From Phocoena phocoena (lineage: Eukaryota > Chordata > Mammalia > Artiodactyla > Phocoenidae), in contig NC_089221.1 in NCBI RefSeq assembly GCF_963924675.1, positions 91,823,835 to 91,887,834 on the forward strand: a stretch of DNA of 64,000 bases, written 5' to 3'. The translations under genes and the position numbers were made by a program. Every line of letters starts with the position of its first letter. Positions within the stretch are counted from its first letter, which is position 1. The notes beneath the pieces are model-generated. The model searched no databases. It was not told the origin of the DNA and saw only the letters and a list, made by a program, of their open reading frames with translations. Positions 47,541-59,544 of this stretch are shown piece after piece.

Positions 47541-49384
47541 ATTAATGACTTATTTGATCTTTTAAACCTGAAAACATTACTTTTATCAAAATAATTCATG
47601 CACATGGTAAAATAAAATAAAATGGTACAGAAGGGCACTTGACAAAACACAAGTCTCCTGCCCCATCCACCTCTCAATGCCCAAGCTCACTCCCCAGGTA
47701 CAGTTTTTTACCACTTGTGCTTTTAGTTATCTTGATGATTTTTTTCCATAATGTGCTTATACCACTGTGTAAGTATCCTGATTTACAACCATTGAACATC
47801 TATTTATTCCATGCTCTGAAAGGTAAGGTAGCCCCACTGTTGGCAGCCCCAATTCTCATTCCCATCATGCAGCATACTGGCCAGCTTCTCCCATCTCTTT
47901 ACTATCTTTCTGAATTCTGTTGAAGTCCTTCAGATCGATCAACTATTCTCCTTTTAACGATAAGTTTATTTGCTTATTTAGTTGTTTGTTTTGGTCTTCA
48001 CTTTAGACCAGATAAACTCAGAAGCAATTGTGAAAGGCAAATGCATTTGCTCCCTCCAACAATTATACTCAGAAATTACCAGCCGTAGCCCAGAAGCCTG
48101 TTTTTTAATGACTTATTTATGATTTTTCACACTTTGAATATTTATGGAACTGAAATTAGAGTCCCCTAAATTACATTTTTGTGTGACTCAAATTGAACAG
48201 TTAGAGAGGCAAAATGAACTTATAGACTTGTTTTGAGTTCTTTCATAAGCAGCTATTTCTGGCATACCTATTAGTTCCAAAGGTGTCTGTTCGTTGAGAG
48301 CTGTGAACAGAAGCATCTAACCCTTCCTCAGAGTAACAATTGCTTTCACATAGCCCTCATTCCAACTGGGTTTGGGGTTTAGTATCATTGTGGGGAAGAA
48401 TAGTGTTTTTCTCTGCATCTGAGGTTGAGAGACCTAAGCCCATCTTTCCCGTTATCTATTCCTGATGTTAGGCTGTGAATTTCCCTGAATGATGAATAGC
48501 TTCATTGAATTTTCACTTCCTACTCAATTTCCTTACAAGTTAAAAGAAAAAGAATAGCCAAGAGACCAAAAGGCTTCTACATACAGAAAGTAATAGCTAT
48601 GCTTTGTAAAACCATGCAGTTTTGAGCTAGAAGCATTGATCTTCAGTGCTGCCTGGTGATTGGTGTTCTCTGCAGAGCCAAATATTACCTTATTTGACCA
48701 GTTCCTCTGCTAAACCAGAATCTATTCCTCATGGTTATATCCTCTGAGGATAAGACATGCATATATGAATATGAATAAATATGAAACACCTTCTAGAGCA
48801 GTTGTAGCAATGATGAAAGGAAAATTTTATTTGGAGGAAATTTATTTATTTAGAGGAAACTTAGAGAAAAAATATTTACCATAATTTTGTGAAATTAGTT
48901 AAAATGTTCACTATGGTTATTGCCGGGTAGAAAGGTAGCATGTAATTTGTATTTTCTTCTTACTTGTCTACATTTTCTAAGATGAATGGGTGTGTTTTCT
49001 GGAATAATATACAAAAGTTTGTTGGTTTTTATTTTAAAGGCAGTGCTTTATATGATGATGTTACTACTACTGAAATAGTTCTCCACTGGACTATATTAGT
49101 TTTGGACAACCACTGCTCATTATGTCTTCCTCTGAGAAATGCTCCTGGCCTAGTGCGGAGAAACTGTTATGTTGCTCTGTCACTAAGGCTACAAGGTTGT
49201 TGTTTGTTTTTACGGTGCCCATTGGTCATTCGTACTCACTGGGCATCCCATGTGCTGCTGCCTTCTGTGGGAAGATACAAAGACAGGTACTGTGGGAAGA
49301 TATCAGATGAAGTGGGGAACCCCTTCAAAAGAATGATCATGTTTAACTCCTGAGAGTTTACAAATCCATCTATCAAAACAAATG

Positions 49385-49930
49385 TGATGGAGTTCTGTTG
49401 TGTACAGGGTGATGTGCTGGGTGCTGAACGGATCTTAAGGGAGATTGATGCATGGCCACTGGCTTCCAGGAGCCTGTGGTCAGGTTGGGAAGATAAGACT
49501 TGAGTGTGTGAAAATAATTTTTTCTTTTTTTGCGGTACGCGGGCCTCTCACTGTCGTGGCCTCTCCCGTTGCGGAGCACGGGCTCCGGATGCGCAGGCTC
49601 AGCAGCCATGGCTCACAGGCCTAGCCGCTCTGCGGCATGTGGGATCCTCCCAGACCGGGACACGAATCCGTGTCCCCTGCATCGGCAGGCGGACTCTCAA
49701 CCACTGCGCCACCAGGGAAGCCCTGAAAATAATTTTTTAAAAAAGAGAAAGAGAAATGAAAGTTTAGTAAAACAACCTAAAAGTTGTCCCATGGCTGTAT
49801 ACAGTCACTGAATGAATGGTACAGGTGCTAAATGCTAGAAGAAGGAAGAGACCACTTGTGGCCTTGAGTGGGCGACAAGGCCAGCATGAAGCTGGAAGGA
49901 TTTGAGCTGAAAGTGGAAACTACAAGGTGT
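49385..49930 (-). repeat. Possible L2 fragment split by a SINE
   Basis: The stretches either side of the SINE (49385-49523 and 49739-49930) carry L2-like antisense phrases such as 'gatgtgctgggtgctgaacg', 'aggagcctgtggtcaggttg' and 'ggtacaggtgctaaatgcta'. Assignment is weak. Confidence 0.4.
49524..49723 (-). mobile_element. CHR-type SINE, antisense
   Basis: 'tgcggtacgcgggcctctca' through the head complement 'gcgccaccagggaagccc'. Perfect 15-bp duplication tgaaaataatttttt at 49509-49523 and 49724-49738, indicating a fairly recent insertion. Confidence 0.95.
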
Positions 49931-50206
49931 CATAAGGCATGTGTTCATGAATCCTAGAACGTTAGTTATTTCTGCCACATTCCACTGGTCAAAGCAAGTC
50001 ACAAGGCCAGCCCAGATTCAAGGTCAGGGAAATAGCCTCCATCTGTTGATGGGAGGAAAGGCAAAGACATAATGCAAAGGGGCGTAGTCACAGGAGCGTG
50101 TAATTCATTGCGAGCTGTTTGAAACAGCCCTAGCACAATGGCTGATAGTGAAACTGTGATCAAGTTCTCTGGGCTTGCTCTTATATGTAAAGGAGAGCTT
50201 TGGGGA

Positions 50207-50296
50207 TTTTTTTTTGTTTTTTGGCTGTGTCACTCGGTTTGCTTACGGGATCTTAAAAGCACAGAGTCCTAACCACTGGACCGCCAGGGAACTCCC
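50207..50296 (-). mobile_element. Very short tRNA-derived SINE, antisense
   Basis: T-run, 'ttttggctgtgtcactcggt' and the head complement 'ccactggaccgccagggaac'. Only about 90 bp, missing most of the middle. T-rich flanks blur the duplication. Confidence 0.7.
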
Positions 50297-50559
50297 TGGA
50301 ATTTTTTTTTCTCTCTCTTGTAACTGTTTTCTCATGTTGATATCAAAATGTAGTATTATTCTCATCCGTATTTAACATGGTCGGGGAGCACATATATAGA
50401 TATATGTAGCCTTTCTGGTTTAAGATAAAAGTACTGTTCTTAATGACTGTTGATCATCAAGCTGTTCCTATTATTGCTGTCCTTATTTGTGTTCAGAGGC
50501 CAAAGTTTAAGTATCATTGACATCCAAGGCGGTGTCTGGTAGAATGGAAAGGGCAAGAG

Positions 50560-50690
50560 CTTTGGAATCAGACTGATTTGGTTTAGATTCCTGGCTCTGC
50601 CACATATTAGCTCTGGGACTCTTTCAGCCTTCACATCTTCATCTATAAAATGGGGATAGTAGCATTTCGCCCTGCAGGTTTGTTAGTTGT
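50560..50690 (+). repeat. MIR
   Basis: 'ggaatcagactgatttggtt', 'cctggctctgccacatatta', 'cttcatctataaaatgggga' and 'cctgcaggtttgtt' follow the MIR order. Confidence 0.8.
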
Positions 50691-50850
50691 TCTTGCTAGT
50701 TCTGTGTTTCTATACTGAGAAACTTTAGCTTTCACTTAGTTTTTAGAAACTAGCACTGCTGTTTAAAGATTACTGTCTGACTTAATTTAGTAGGACGTAC
50801 TGTATTTTGTTTTTGACCTTTTATGAGAGTCTCTCAGTGACCCACACCTT

Positions 50851-51060
50851 TTTTTTTTTTTTTTTTTTGCGATACGTGGGCCTCTCACTGCTGTGGCCTC
50901 TCCCGTTGCGGAGCACAGGCTCCGGACACACAGGCTCAGCGACCATGGCTCACGGGCCCAGCCGCTCCGCAGCATGTGGGATCTTCCTGGACCGGGGCAC
51001 GAACCCGTGTCCCCTGCATCGGCAGGCGGACTCTCAACCACTGCACCACCAGGGAAGCCC
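50851..51060 (-). mobile_element. CHR-type SINE, antisense, upstream of the MCC exon
   Basis: A long T-run, 'tgcgatacgtgggcctctca', and the head complement 'gcaccaccagggaagccc'. Duplication agtgacccacacctt (50836-50850) / agtgacctacacttt (51061-51075), two mismatches. It lies 2.9 kb before the MCC exon and is opposite in orientation to the copies at 59626 and 61679. Confidence 0.93.
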
Positions 51061-51399
51061 AGTGACCTACACTTTTTAAATAAAGATGCAAAATTATGCA
51101 TTCTCCTCTGAGTTGACATTTGACATTTCTAGAACACAAATCCTTTTTTGAGCTGCTTTTTGTGGAATGGGGCTTCTCAAGCTTGGACAGGCTTGGGTTT
51201 CTCACCAGGGCGCCCAAGTGTAAGTGGGCCACAGGCAGGGAGGAAGGCGAGCCTCTGCAGATAGATTGCTCCACTTAGTGAAGGAGTCAGTTCAGTTCAA
51301 TAAGCACTATTTTCCCCTGAGCAGTTTGTGCTTAATTACTAAAGACTTAATCGTGAAACTGGGGCATTGTTAAAGATTTATGATCAATAATTATAAAAT

Positions 51400-51545
51400 A
51401 ATCATAATAATGGCTACTATTTATTGAGTACTTAATATGTGCCAGGAACTGTGTTAAGTGCTTACATGCATCATCTCATTTATCCTCAAAACAACCCTAA
51501 GAGATAGGTGCTATTATTATCCTCATTTTTAAAACCTATAAAATG
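51400..51545 (-). repeat. MIR, antisense
   Basis: 'ttattgagtacttaatatgt', 'gccaggaactgtgttaagtg', 'atcatctcatttatcctcaa' and 'attatcctcatttttaaaac'. Confidence 0.8.
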
Positions 51546-51801
51546 ACATAGCAATTTATGAAAGTAGTATAGTACATTCTAGAAAGTTACAAATACAATA
51601 GGCAAAAATAAGAAAATGAAAACACCATATTCCTACTATTCAGAAAATATTAGTGTTAACATCTTGTTATGTGAACTTCTGAAATTTAGAAAACCTACTT
51701 ATCTCCCACCAAGCCTAATTTTTAAGATTATTGTCTAAAAACATGATAAAGAAATTCTTTTTTTAGATGTAGAACCTGAACATTGGCCCTTTCTTTTTGT
51801 T

Positions 51802-51867
51802 TGCATTCCTGTTTTACTGTTATGTAAGCAGTACATAAACAGTACTGCATTCCTGTTTTACAGGAAT
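51802..51867. repeat. Short direct repeat with hairpins
   Basis: tgcattcctgttttac occurs at 51802-51817 and again at 51846-51861. Between and over them are two small inverted repeats, gcagtac/gtactgc (51828-51848) and attcctgt/acaggaat (51849-51867). Looks like a local duplication. Confidence 0.65.
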
Positions 51868-51971
51868 CATACTCATTCCTGTCTGGGATGAATCCAGCTG
51901 AATATCAGACAGGTTGTATTCAGCAAAGAGTAAAAAAATAAACATATGAATGGATCAAAAAATTATTCCAA

Positions 51972-52325
51972 TGTATCAGTTAGCTATTGCTGGGGAACAA
52001 TCACAAAATCTCATTGGCATAAACAATAAGAATTTATTCTTGATTACATACCTTTGGGTCAGCTGCAGTGATTCTTATGCTACACGTCTGCAGATCAGCT
52101 GAAGTGGCTCATTTGGGGGTCCAGGCTAGAGGGTTAATAGCTATCATGGTTTGTTCTTCTCATAATAATGGCAGAAGCAAAAGGGGACAGCCCAGTAGGG
52201 GATTAACTAGATAAACACATACATCCCAGAGGCTAAGTTAGATGTCAAGCCTGAAGTTAAAACGATGGGAAGGATCATACCTACCATGAGTGTCCCTGGC
52301 CCCAAGGCCAAGGCAAGGGTATAGA
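51972..52325 (-). mobile_element. MaLR-type LTR-like repeat, antisense
   Basis: Starts tgtatcagttagctattgct and 'ggcataaacaataagaattt', then 'cttgattacatacctttggg', the complement of an MLT1-like LTR 3' end. The right boundary is uncertain. Confidence 0.5.
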
Positions 52326-53917
52326 CGTATAACAGTTCTACAGAAAAATGAAAAATTAGGACTAATTTAATCTACCATACTTCCTTCCATATGTGTATAT
52401 TTATTTATCTACCCATCCATCTATCTTACAAATAAAAGCATAAATACATACACATAAGCATTATATACTATACATATATACACAGACAGACAAACAAGAT
52501 AAACTAAAACTTGTCGCTGTGTGTCAAAATTCTTTATGAAACACGAAAATGGATGGCATATGGAAGCAAGGTGATCAACTAAAGAAGCTAATGTAATGGA
52601 CCTGGTATAAACTAAGAAGGCTTTGGAGAGTGTTATGTGTATTGAAAAACATAATAAAGAGTAAATATAGAAGCATTTCAGGGACAGGACCAACAGAAAT
52701 TTGATTAGAGATTGGATACTAGGGACGAGGATGGGGGGAATTAGGGTTAAAATGGAGTGAATGAGAAGATATTAAAAATATCTACAATTCTGTGAGCCTA
52801 GGGAACTTGGGGAATCATACTAGCATGGACTAGAAGGAATTTGTGAAGGGTGACTGGAGAAGGGTTGGTCTTTTCATGGTTAGGTTTCAGGTATCAGCAA
52901 ACATCAAATTGGTCATGGTCTCCAGATGACTGGGTTTGGTGGTGTGTTGAGACAGGAGCACTAACTAGCTGTTCTTGTGACCATGGCCCAGTTCCTAATA
53001 TCTCTTCCAGCTCTTAAATTCATAATCCTTTTACCTTTATTGAGACTTAGAATTGGAGCAATCTGAACAAAGTATTTTCCCAAAGAGTTTAGAAAGAGAG
53101 AAAAGAACAAGATTTATATGTGCAGGGTCAGATGATGTCCTCCAGATAAATGTTCTTGGCCAGCATAGTGGTGTTGTTCTTGTTTCTTTTTTATTCTTTT
53201 TCTTTCTCTTTCTTTAACTTGAGAACCTGTAGGCTGAATATACTTCTCTGGTCCAGCCACAGACTCCAGAAACCCCTCTTGTCTTAAATCCACCCACTTC
53301 ACACGTTTACATTAAGTCCTAGACCTGGAAGACTTTTGGGATTTTGATCCCTGCCCTAAGGCTTAGGGTTTACTAATTGCTGATGAGAAGGTGGAAAATA
53401 CTCAAAGAAAATCAGGAAAAACCAGAGGTAGGCGAGCACTGAGTCATGAAAGTTGAAATTAAATAACATTTTAAAGAAGTACTGCAATTAGCTGATTGGT
53501 CCAGAAAGCTGAAAAGTCAAGCTTGTTAAAATCTTTGTTGTTCCTTTACAATTTGATGAGATTTTCAACTCTGCCAAGAGTGGAAACAATATCTTTTCTA
53601 TGTTCTGAAACTTTATCTTACAGTTAGGTAACAATGCTACCCTCTACAGGTGCTTTGTCAATTTCAAAAGAAAGAAAAGGAGGAAAGGGCATGGACACGG
53701 AAGAAAAAAAGAGAACAAAGGATTTAAAGTTGCCTCACTGTTCCAAATAATAATAGAGTGCTTGTCTAGAATAACCCAGGTGGAACAGATCTTTTTGCAC
53801 ACTTAGCACTTTTCCAGAAGCAATGAGAAATGTGGAAATAGGTTTCCTACGTGTGGATGTATTCAAGAAATACTCTTTTTTTTTCATTAACTATTTTCTC
53901 TAGCTTAAATGTCTCTC

Positions 53918-53953
53918 CTAACAAGCCCTTTTTCTGTTCAATCCCTTCTGTAG
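53918..53953 (+). promoter_or_regulatory. 3' splice site of the MCC exon
   Basis: A branch-point-like ctaac lies at 53918-53922, with the candidate A at 53921 about 32 nt before the acceptor. It is followed by a pyrimidine-rich tract (ccctttttctgttcaatccc...) and ends in ctgtag at 53948-53953. The AG at 53952-53953 gives an in-frame continuation into the MCC reading frame, leaving one base of a split codon. Confidence 0.8.
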
Positions 53954-54201
53954 AAATGACTTGTCGATGGTCTGTCGCCAGTTGAATATGGAAGAGTCTG
54001 TGGCTGAGATCATGAACCAGCTGGGCGCTGATGAAAATGGGAAGATTTCCTTTCAGGATTTTACAAGGTGCCGCATGCAGCTCGTCAGAGAAATTAGGAA
54101 GGAGGAAGTAGGCCTTTCTGAGAAGTCAGACAATTCCTGTAAAAAGAAGAAGCTGAGGGACAGAATTGCTTCCTGGCCCACGAGCAGTGACAACAGTTTG
54201 G
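53954..54201 (+). CDS. MCC: MCC coding exon (second exon of the long isoform, EF-hand region)
   Basis: An internal exon of 248 nt: one leading base, 82 full codons, one trailing base. The protein reads NDLSMVCRQLNMEESV..., then a degenerate EF-hand loop (GADENGKISFQD, with Gly instead of Asp at loop position 1 and Asp at position 12), then RCRMQLVREIRKEE, a lysine run and a Ser-rich end (ASWPTSSDNSL). I recognise this from memory as the N-terminal extension found only in the long isoform of MCC, a cytoplasmic coiled-coil protein linked to restraint of Wnt/beta-catenin and NF-kB signalling and of the cell cycle. The exon is open throughout and has consensus splice sites. Relative to the human protein as I remember it, there is one extra Lys in the run after SDNSC and a Ser after NDL. 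The frame stays open for 73 codons past the donor, but that part is intronic. The first exon and the coiled-coil exons lie outside the window. An EF-hand paralogue is possible but less likely. Confidence 0.88.
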
Positions 54202-54207
54202 GTAGGT
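54202..54207 (+). promoter_or_regulatory. 5' splice site of the MCC exon
   Basis: The exon end ttgG is followed by gtaggt. This leaves a phase-1 junction after the Leu codon, which fits the Gly that follows SDNSL in the human protein as remembered. A second gt at 54206 (AG before gtacag) could serve as an alternative donor 4 nt downstream, which would shift the frame. Confidence 0.75.
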
Positions 54208-55004
54208 ACAGCCCCGTGACAGTTCATAATGCACCCCTGTCCCCACTTCGTGACCTTCGTGAGACTGGCCTGCCCGGCCTGATGCCTGCTTGTCCCCAGG
54301 CTGTCCTCTGGACCACACTTGCTCTGGGTGAGCGCTTGCTAATCCCCCAGTTCTGTCCTGTGGCTTCCCAGTTCCTGGTTTACTGCTTTCTTTATTTTAG
54401 TTCTTCCATTTCCCAAGTGTAATAGTGCACTCAGATAGCTACTGGGGAGGAAGGGCAAACTGGATGGGAAAGGTGGTAATTGAATCAGCAGACCTCAGAA
54501 ACTCTCTAGGGACTTCTTCAAAGCTTGGTTGAGATCGGCACAGTGAGGTTTTTAACCATTTCTTTTTTATTTAATGTGTAAAAATGTTTCTACAAACTGT
54601 TTTCCTGTTCCTAAGTATTATTGTTTCCTACTAATGCAAGGTAAGCAACTAGAAAGAAAATTCTGAAAAATGTTGATAATTACTGAAGCTGAGTGATGGG
54701 AACATGGGGTTTATTGTACGTTTTTGAGAACTCAAATATACATATTTTTAGTATGTTTATAAAAAGTATAAAAGAAAAAATGCATCTTAAAGGGATAGCC
54801 TAAACCAAGGGATACAGGAAGTATCTGAATTTTCTGCCTATACTTTAGGGAACTTTTTTTCCTTGGAAATGTCTCCTGGATCTCCCTCTCTGTTTCTTTC
54901 TCCGCTCGGTAGATCTAGTGGCAAGAAGTGAAGCTCCATGTTAGTTGTCCATCATTTGTTAAATACATACTAATTAGCTTGGATGATTCCGTACTGCCCC
55001 ACAG

Positions 55005-55044
<40 letters not shown>
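55005..55044. repeat. (CA)n microsatellite
   Basis: About 20 uninterrupted CA units, 0.8 kb downstream of the MCC exon. CA-rich intronic runs can bind hnRNP L and influence splicing, but the distance here is large. Confidence 0.95.
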
Positions 55045-55048
<4 letters not shown>

Positions 55049-56074
55049 TGCACACCCTGAATGGTGTTCTGGGCAGTAGAATAATTGGGAGCATTATTAT
55101 TGAGTAATTGAAATAATAAAAATGCCCTCCTATCCCCTATGCCTTGCTATCTTAATGGATTCCATTTTAGCTGCAAATTAGGTATCTGGTAATTCATATG
55201 CTCTTAGTGCAAGATGTAGAAATATTTAATTTTTGAACGAACATTTTTCTGAGTATTAGTGTATGTTCATTATAGAAAAATCAGGAAAAAAAGGCAAGCA
55301 GAAGAAAACAAAAACCATCCTTAATATCTTACTTCCCAGAAATAACAACTATTGTTTACATTTCTCCCTCTCTTTCTCATGTGGTGTGTGTATGTGTGAT
55401 TTAATTGTTTCTCACATATTTTTTCACATACTTTCCATATAATTTTGTATCCTGCAGTTTTTCCTCTGCATTTTCCTCATGCTTTTAAATAGCAGTAGAA
55501 AACATGATTTGTAATGGTTGCATCATGTAAAATGGACACTAAGAATTGGTTTATTAAATGAAAGGATGAGTAGAATTCTTTTTGCTAAGCTGTATTTTCT
55601 AATTTTTCTGCCAAGAACTTGGACTTCTTCTATAAGTACATAAGCACACACATATATTTGAAGGGTTAAGTAAACTGTGGTATGTCCCAACAATAGAATG
55701 CCATATAGCCATTAAAGTAATATATAAATGTGTATCAAATGTGTTTACAGAAGGAATACTTGTATGAAAAAAAATTATACTAACTGTTGAAAATTGTATT
55801 TTAATGTGTGGTGTTTATAAAATATCTTGAAAGGAATGATTTTGATGGAATTGCTGCCCACATCTACTTGGTTTGACCGTCTCATAAGATTGCCCCAACT
55901 AAAGAAAGAGTTGAAAAACAATTCCTTTTTATCCTTTTCTATAACCACATACTCTTAGAGAAAGAAGAGGTGAGAGGAGGTGAATCATAAAACGTATCAT
56001 GAACTGAGGAAATGCCAGCACACATAAGACCATTTACCAATTTATCCTGGTAGTTAAGGCTTCAGAGGCAGCTT

Positions 56075-56660
56075 ATGTGAGTGGGAATCCTGGTTCTGTC
56101 ACTTACTGCCTACACAGCACTAGAGAAGTTACTTAATCTCTCTGTATCTCAGTTTCCTCATTAAGTATTACATGAGAACAATTATTGTTATTTGGAGGAA
56201 TAAAGAAGCTAATATAGGGCTTCCCTGGTGACGCAGTGGTTAAGAATCCGCCTGCCAATGCAGGGGACACGGGTTCGAGCCCTGGTCCGGGAAGATACCA
56301 CGCGCCGCAGAGCAACTAAGCCCGTGCGCCACAGCTATTGAGCCTGCGCTCTAGACCCCGTGAGCCACAACCACTGAGCCTGAGTGCCACAACTACTGAA
56401 GCCTGCGCGCCTGGAGCCAGTGTTCCACAACAAGAGAAGCCACCGCAATGGGAAGCCCACGCGCCACAACAAAGAGTAGCCCCTGGTCGTCGCAAATAGA
56501 GAAAGCCTGTGCACAGCAACAAAGACCCAACACAGCCAAAAATAAAGAAAATTTTTAAAATTTTTTTAATTTTTAAAAAGAAGCTAATATATGGAAAGCA
56601 CATGAAACGATGCCTAGCACAGCAAGATAAGCTATAAGCCCTAGATGCAAGTTAAGTTAA
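56075..56660 (+). repeat. MIR split by a CHR-1-like SINE
   Basis: The MIR 5' half (gaatcctggttctgtcactt, 'agttacttaatctctctgta', 'ctcagtttcctca') runs to 56216. After the SINE the MIR 3' part resumes ('tggaaagcacatgaaacgat', 'gcctagcacagc'). Confidence 0.75.
56217..56576 (+). mobile_element. CHR-1-like long SINE
   Basis: Head 'gcttccctggtgacgcagtg', 'cacgggttcgagccctggtc', repeated 'gagccacaaccactgagcct' units, end 'cacagccaaaaataaagaaa' with an A/T tail. Perfect 15-bp duplication aaagaagctaatata at 56202-56216 and 56577-56591. Confidence 0.94.
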
Positions 56661-56879
56661 TATTGTTATTATTATTACCACTCAGTTTTATTTCCTGGAG
56701 ATTGTCACAATTACACTCATGTTGGAAAACAACTTCCTGTTCAGTCTAATGTGAATCAAATACATTTAAAAATCTATAATAATTAAACAAAGCTTTCTGT
56801 GTTCAATCAGTCCCTCTCTTTTCTACATCATCAATCTTTCCTTCTGATTCTGTATAGATAAACTCTAGTATCTCACATC

Positions 56880-58612
56880 TTGAGGTCAGGAGAAACCTTT
56901 TCTTGACTGCATGTGCCTTCTAACTATTGCCCCACTTCTCTGCTCCTCTTAACAGTTAAACTTTTGGAGGAGTCTGTCTACACTGAATGCTTATCTGTCC
57001 TTACCTCTCATTCTTCCTTCAGCCCACTCTTCCCAGCTCCAGTCATTAGCACTCCACTGACCCTGCTCTTACTGCTTTCACATTGTCCGACCCAGTGGTT
57101 CCTCCTCTGTCCTCATCTAGATCTCTGGCATTGGCTCAGCTGACTACTCCTTCATTCAGCTGCAGTTTATTTTCCTGGACTTCTCAACACGACATTCTCC
57201 TGGGTTTCTGCATACTGTTTTGGCTTCCCTCTCTCTCTGTCTCTCTCTCCCTCCCCCTCTCTTTCTTTTTTTTTAACTCCTCTTCTCCTGGACCACTTCC
57301 AAATTTTGAGGTGCCTTGGAGTTACATTTTCTCCCTAGATGATCTCATGTGGTCTCATGATTTTAAATACTGTTTTTTTGTGCCAGTGACTCCCAAATGT
57401 ATGTATCTAGCCCTGCCCTTTCCCTTGAGCTTCAGAATTAGGTAAAATTGACACATATTCCTGTATATCTTATAGACGACTCAACCTTAACATGATCAAA
57501 AAGTATTTTTTTTTTTTTTGCGGTACGCAGGCCTCTCACTGTTGTGGCCTCTCCCGTTGCGGAGCACAGGCTCCAGACGCGCAGGCTCAGCGGCCATGGC
57601 TCACAGGCCTAGCCACTCCGCAGCATGTGGGATCTTCCCAGACCGGGGCACGAACCTGTGTCCCCTGCGTCGGCAGGCGGACTCTCAACCACTGCGCCAC
57701 CAGGGAAGCCCCAAAAAGTATTTTTGATTCCCTTCCCTACCCTTCCTCCCAGGGTCGTTTCTGTCCCAGATATCCCCACCTAGGAAATATCACCATCCAC
57801 TAGTTTGCTCAAGCCAGCAAGTCCCATTGCCTCTTTTGCCAGAGTACTTCCAGAATCCGTCCACTTCCTTGGCTTTCCTGCCACCACCCTTTTCTAACAC
57901 CGTCATGTCTTGCCTTGGCTACTAAAAGAGCCTGTAACTGGCCTCCCTGATTCCTCCCTTGACTCCTTACATTTCATTCTTTACCCTGCAGTCAGAGTGG
58001 TCTTTTAACATTATGAAAACATGGTTAGGTCATTCCTGTGCCTACAGCGCTCCATGGCTTCCATATGAACTCAAATGAAGTCCAAATTCCTTACCACAGT
58101 CTACCCCGTTCCCACCACTCTAAGTTGATCTCATAGCAATTCCCCTGATTTCTTTTGCAAGCTCCAGCCACACTGACCTTCCTGCTATTCCGCTAACTTA
58201 GCAAATTTAGCCGGCCGCCAACCTATGCCCTGGCTTTTTCCTCTCATCTAAAACACTCTTCTTTCTGACCTTCTCTTTCTGACGTTCTCTGCATGGCTGA
58301 GTCTTTCCTGTTATTCAGATTTCAGCTTAAATATTCCCTCTTTGGAGAGGCCTTTCTAAGCTAATGTAACCTCTCCTCATTTACTCCTTCACATGCCCGC
58401 CCTTATGCTTCATACCACTAATTCTTATCTGACATTATATTATATGCTCACTTGAACACTTATTTATCCATCTCCCCCAGTGCAATAAAAGTTCCGCTAG
58501 AGTACTGATGGCCTTGCTGGGGTCCTGCTATACCCCAGCACTTAGAACAGTGCCTGGCCCATGAGACATGCTCAATGCGTATTTGTTGAATGAATGAATG
58601 AGCGATGCACTG
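56880..58612 (+). mobile_element. L2 element, sense, long copy split by a SINE
   Basis: About 1.5 kb of L2 excluding the SINE. The upstream part includes the reverse-transcriptase region ('cagttaaacttttggaggag', 'ctagatgatctcatgtggtc', 'gccagtgactcccaaatgta'). The downstream part runs through 'tccatggcttccatatgaac', 'cagccacactgaccttcctg' and the 3' end 'tagaacagtgcctggcccat' to 'tgttgaatgaatgaatgag'. Decayed, no open reading frame of note. Confidence 0.8.
57511..57711 (-). mobile_element. CHR-type SINE, antisense, inside L2
   Basis: 'tgcggtacgcaggcctctca' through the head complement 'gcgccaccagggaagcc'. Perfect 14-bp duplication caaaaagtattttt at 57497-57510 and 57712-57725. Confidence 0.95.
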
Positions 58613-59544
58613 TATTCATGCTCTTTTAGGGCTTCACTGAAGTGCAGTGCATAGTTCCAGACACTAAGTAACTTACAGTTTAATTGTGGAGTCATAAGCA
58701 CATGACAAATTAGGTAGCAGTAAGGTTTAAATAAGAGTCAGTGAAACGTTAAAGGCCATTGAATGGTGCAGAAGATAAGGTCCATAAGGAGATCTAAGAA
58801 ATACCGTGAGCAGGAGTTTCAGGAAACGGTTGAGATTTCACCTGTGACTGCATTGTGAAGAGAAGTAGAAAGAATGTTGTACTGTTGTGAGAAAAGCCTG
58901 AGAAAAACTTAAGTTTAACAGTTAAGTGTCAGAAAGACTTTATTGTCAGCCCTAACATTCCACAGCACATCTCAGCAGGGAGTCGAGTTGACAGAAAAAG
59001 ACCTGTCAAAACATTACAGGCTCTACTTGGAAGAGGAGTTTCGATAGATTCATTTCTCCCAAATGTTTTCCTCAGAACACTGATTTCAAGAGATGCTCAT
59101 AAATATTATGTGAAGAAAGAATTTCTTCGATAAATACATTTGAAAACTTTGGGTTAAATTAGATGAAGAGTTTACTTCGAGACATCTCAGAGTCTTTAAT
59201 GTGCTAATGTTTCCTGTGAATCTCCAGGAGAAGAATAAAATACATAGCACTCCCCACATTTAATTGACCTTAAACTTTTATTTACAAATCTTTTCTTTGA
59301 CCTTTCTCAAATATACTTTGGGGAAAAATTAAGATATCTGATCAACTAAATCATAATAGATTTTTGTATCATTTTATGTCATTTTAGAAATAATATTCAA
59401 AATTTTTTGTCATTCAGGCACCAGCTATATAAAATTTAATAGTTATAGCAATAATAAAAAAGGTTAAAAATTACCAATATTTACTATGCACAAGGCAATT
59501 TTCTAGGAACTAGTATTATATGCTAAAATGATAAATCCCCAGGT

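Larger units (their letters stand above)
1..53953 (+). other. Part of MCC intron 1 (3' portion)
   Basis: Inferred as intron because the exon at 53954 is an internal coding exon on the + strand and nothing upstream in the window gives a convincing MCC coding exon. It is AT-rich and dominated by repeats listed separately. Stretches in which I recognise no gene or clear repeat are 263-715, 940-1402, 2906-3521, 5602-8009, 11641-12399, 19869-21060, 25100-28000 (apart from a weak LTR-like piece), 32915-33424, 34136-35100, 37411-38880, 40253-42030, 43181-44250, 47540-49385 and 52326-53917. Short open frames inside these lack splice context and look like chance. Confidence 0.75.

Noticed and set aside
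1..53953. Looked for TSSK1B, an intronless kinase gene that I recall lying within the MCC locus in human.
   Set aside because: No long open frame with kinase motifs exists on either strand of the window; it must lie elsewhere in the intron or outside it.
54202..54422. The MCC exon frame stays open for 73 codons past the donor, suggesting a longer exon or retained-intron isoform.
   Set aside because: The donor ttgG/gtaggt fits the known protein order, and the read-through has no family resemblance. An intron-retained product is possible but unsupported.
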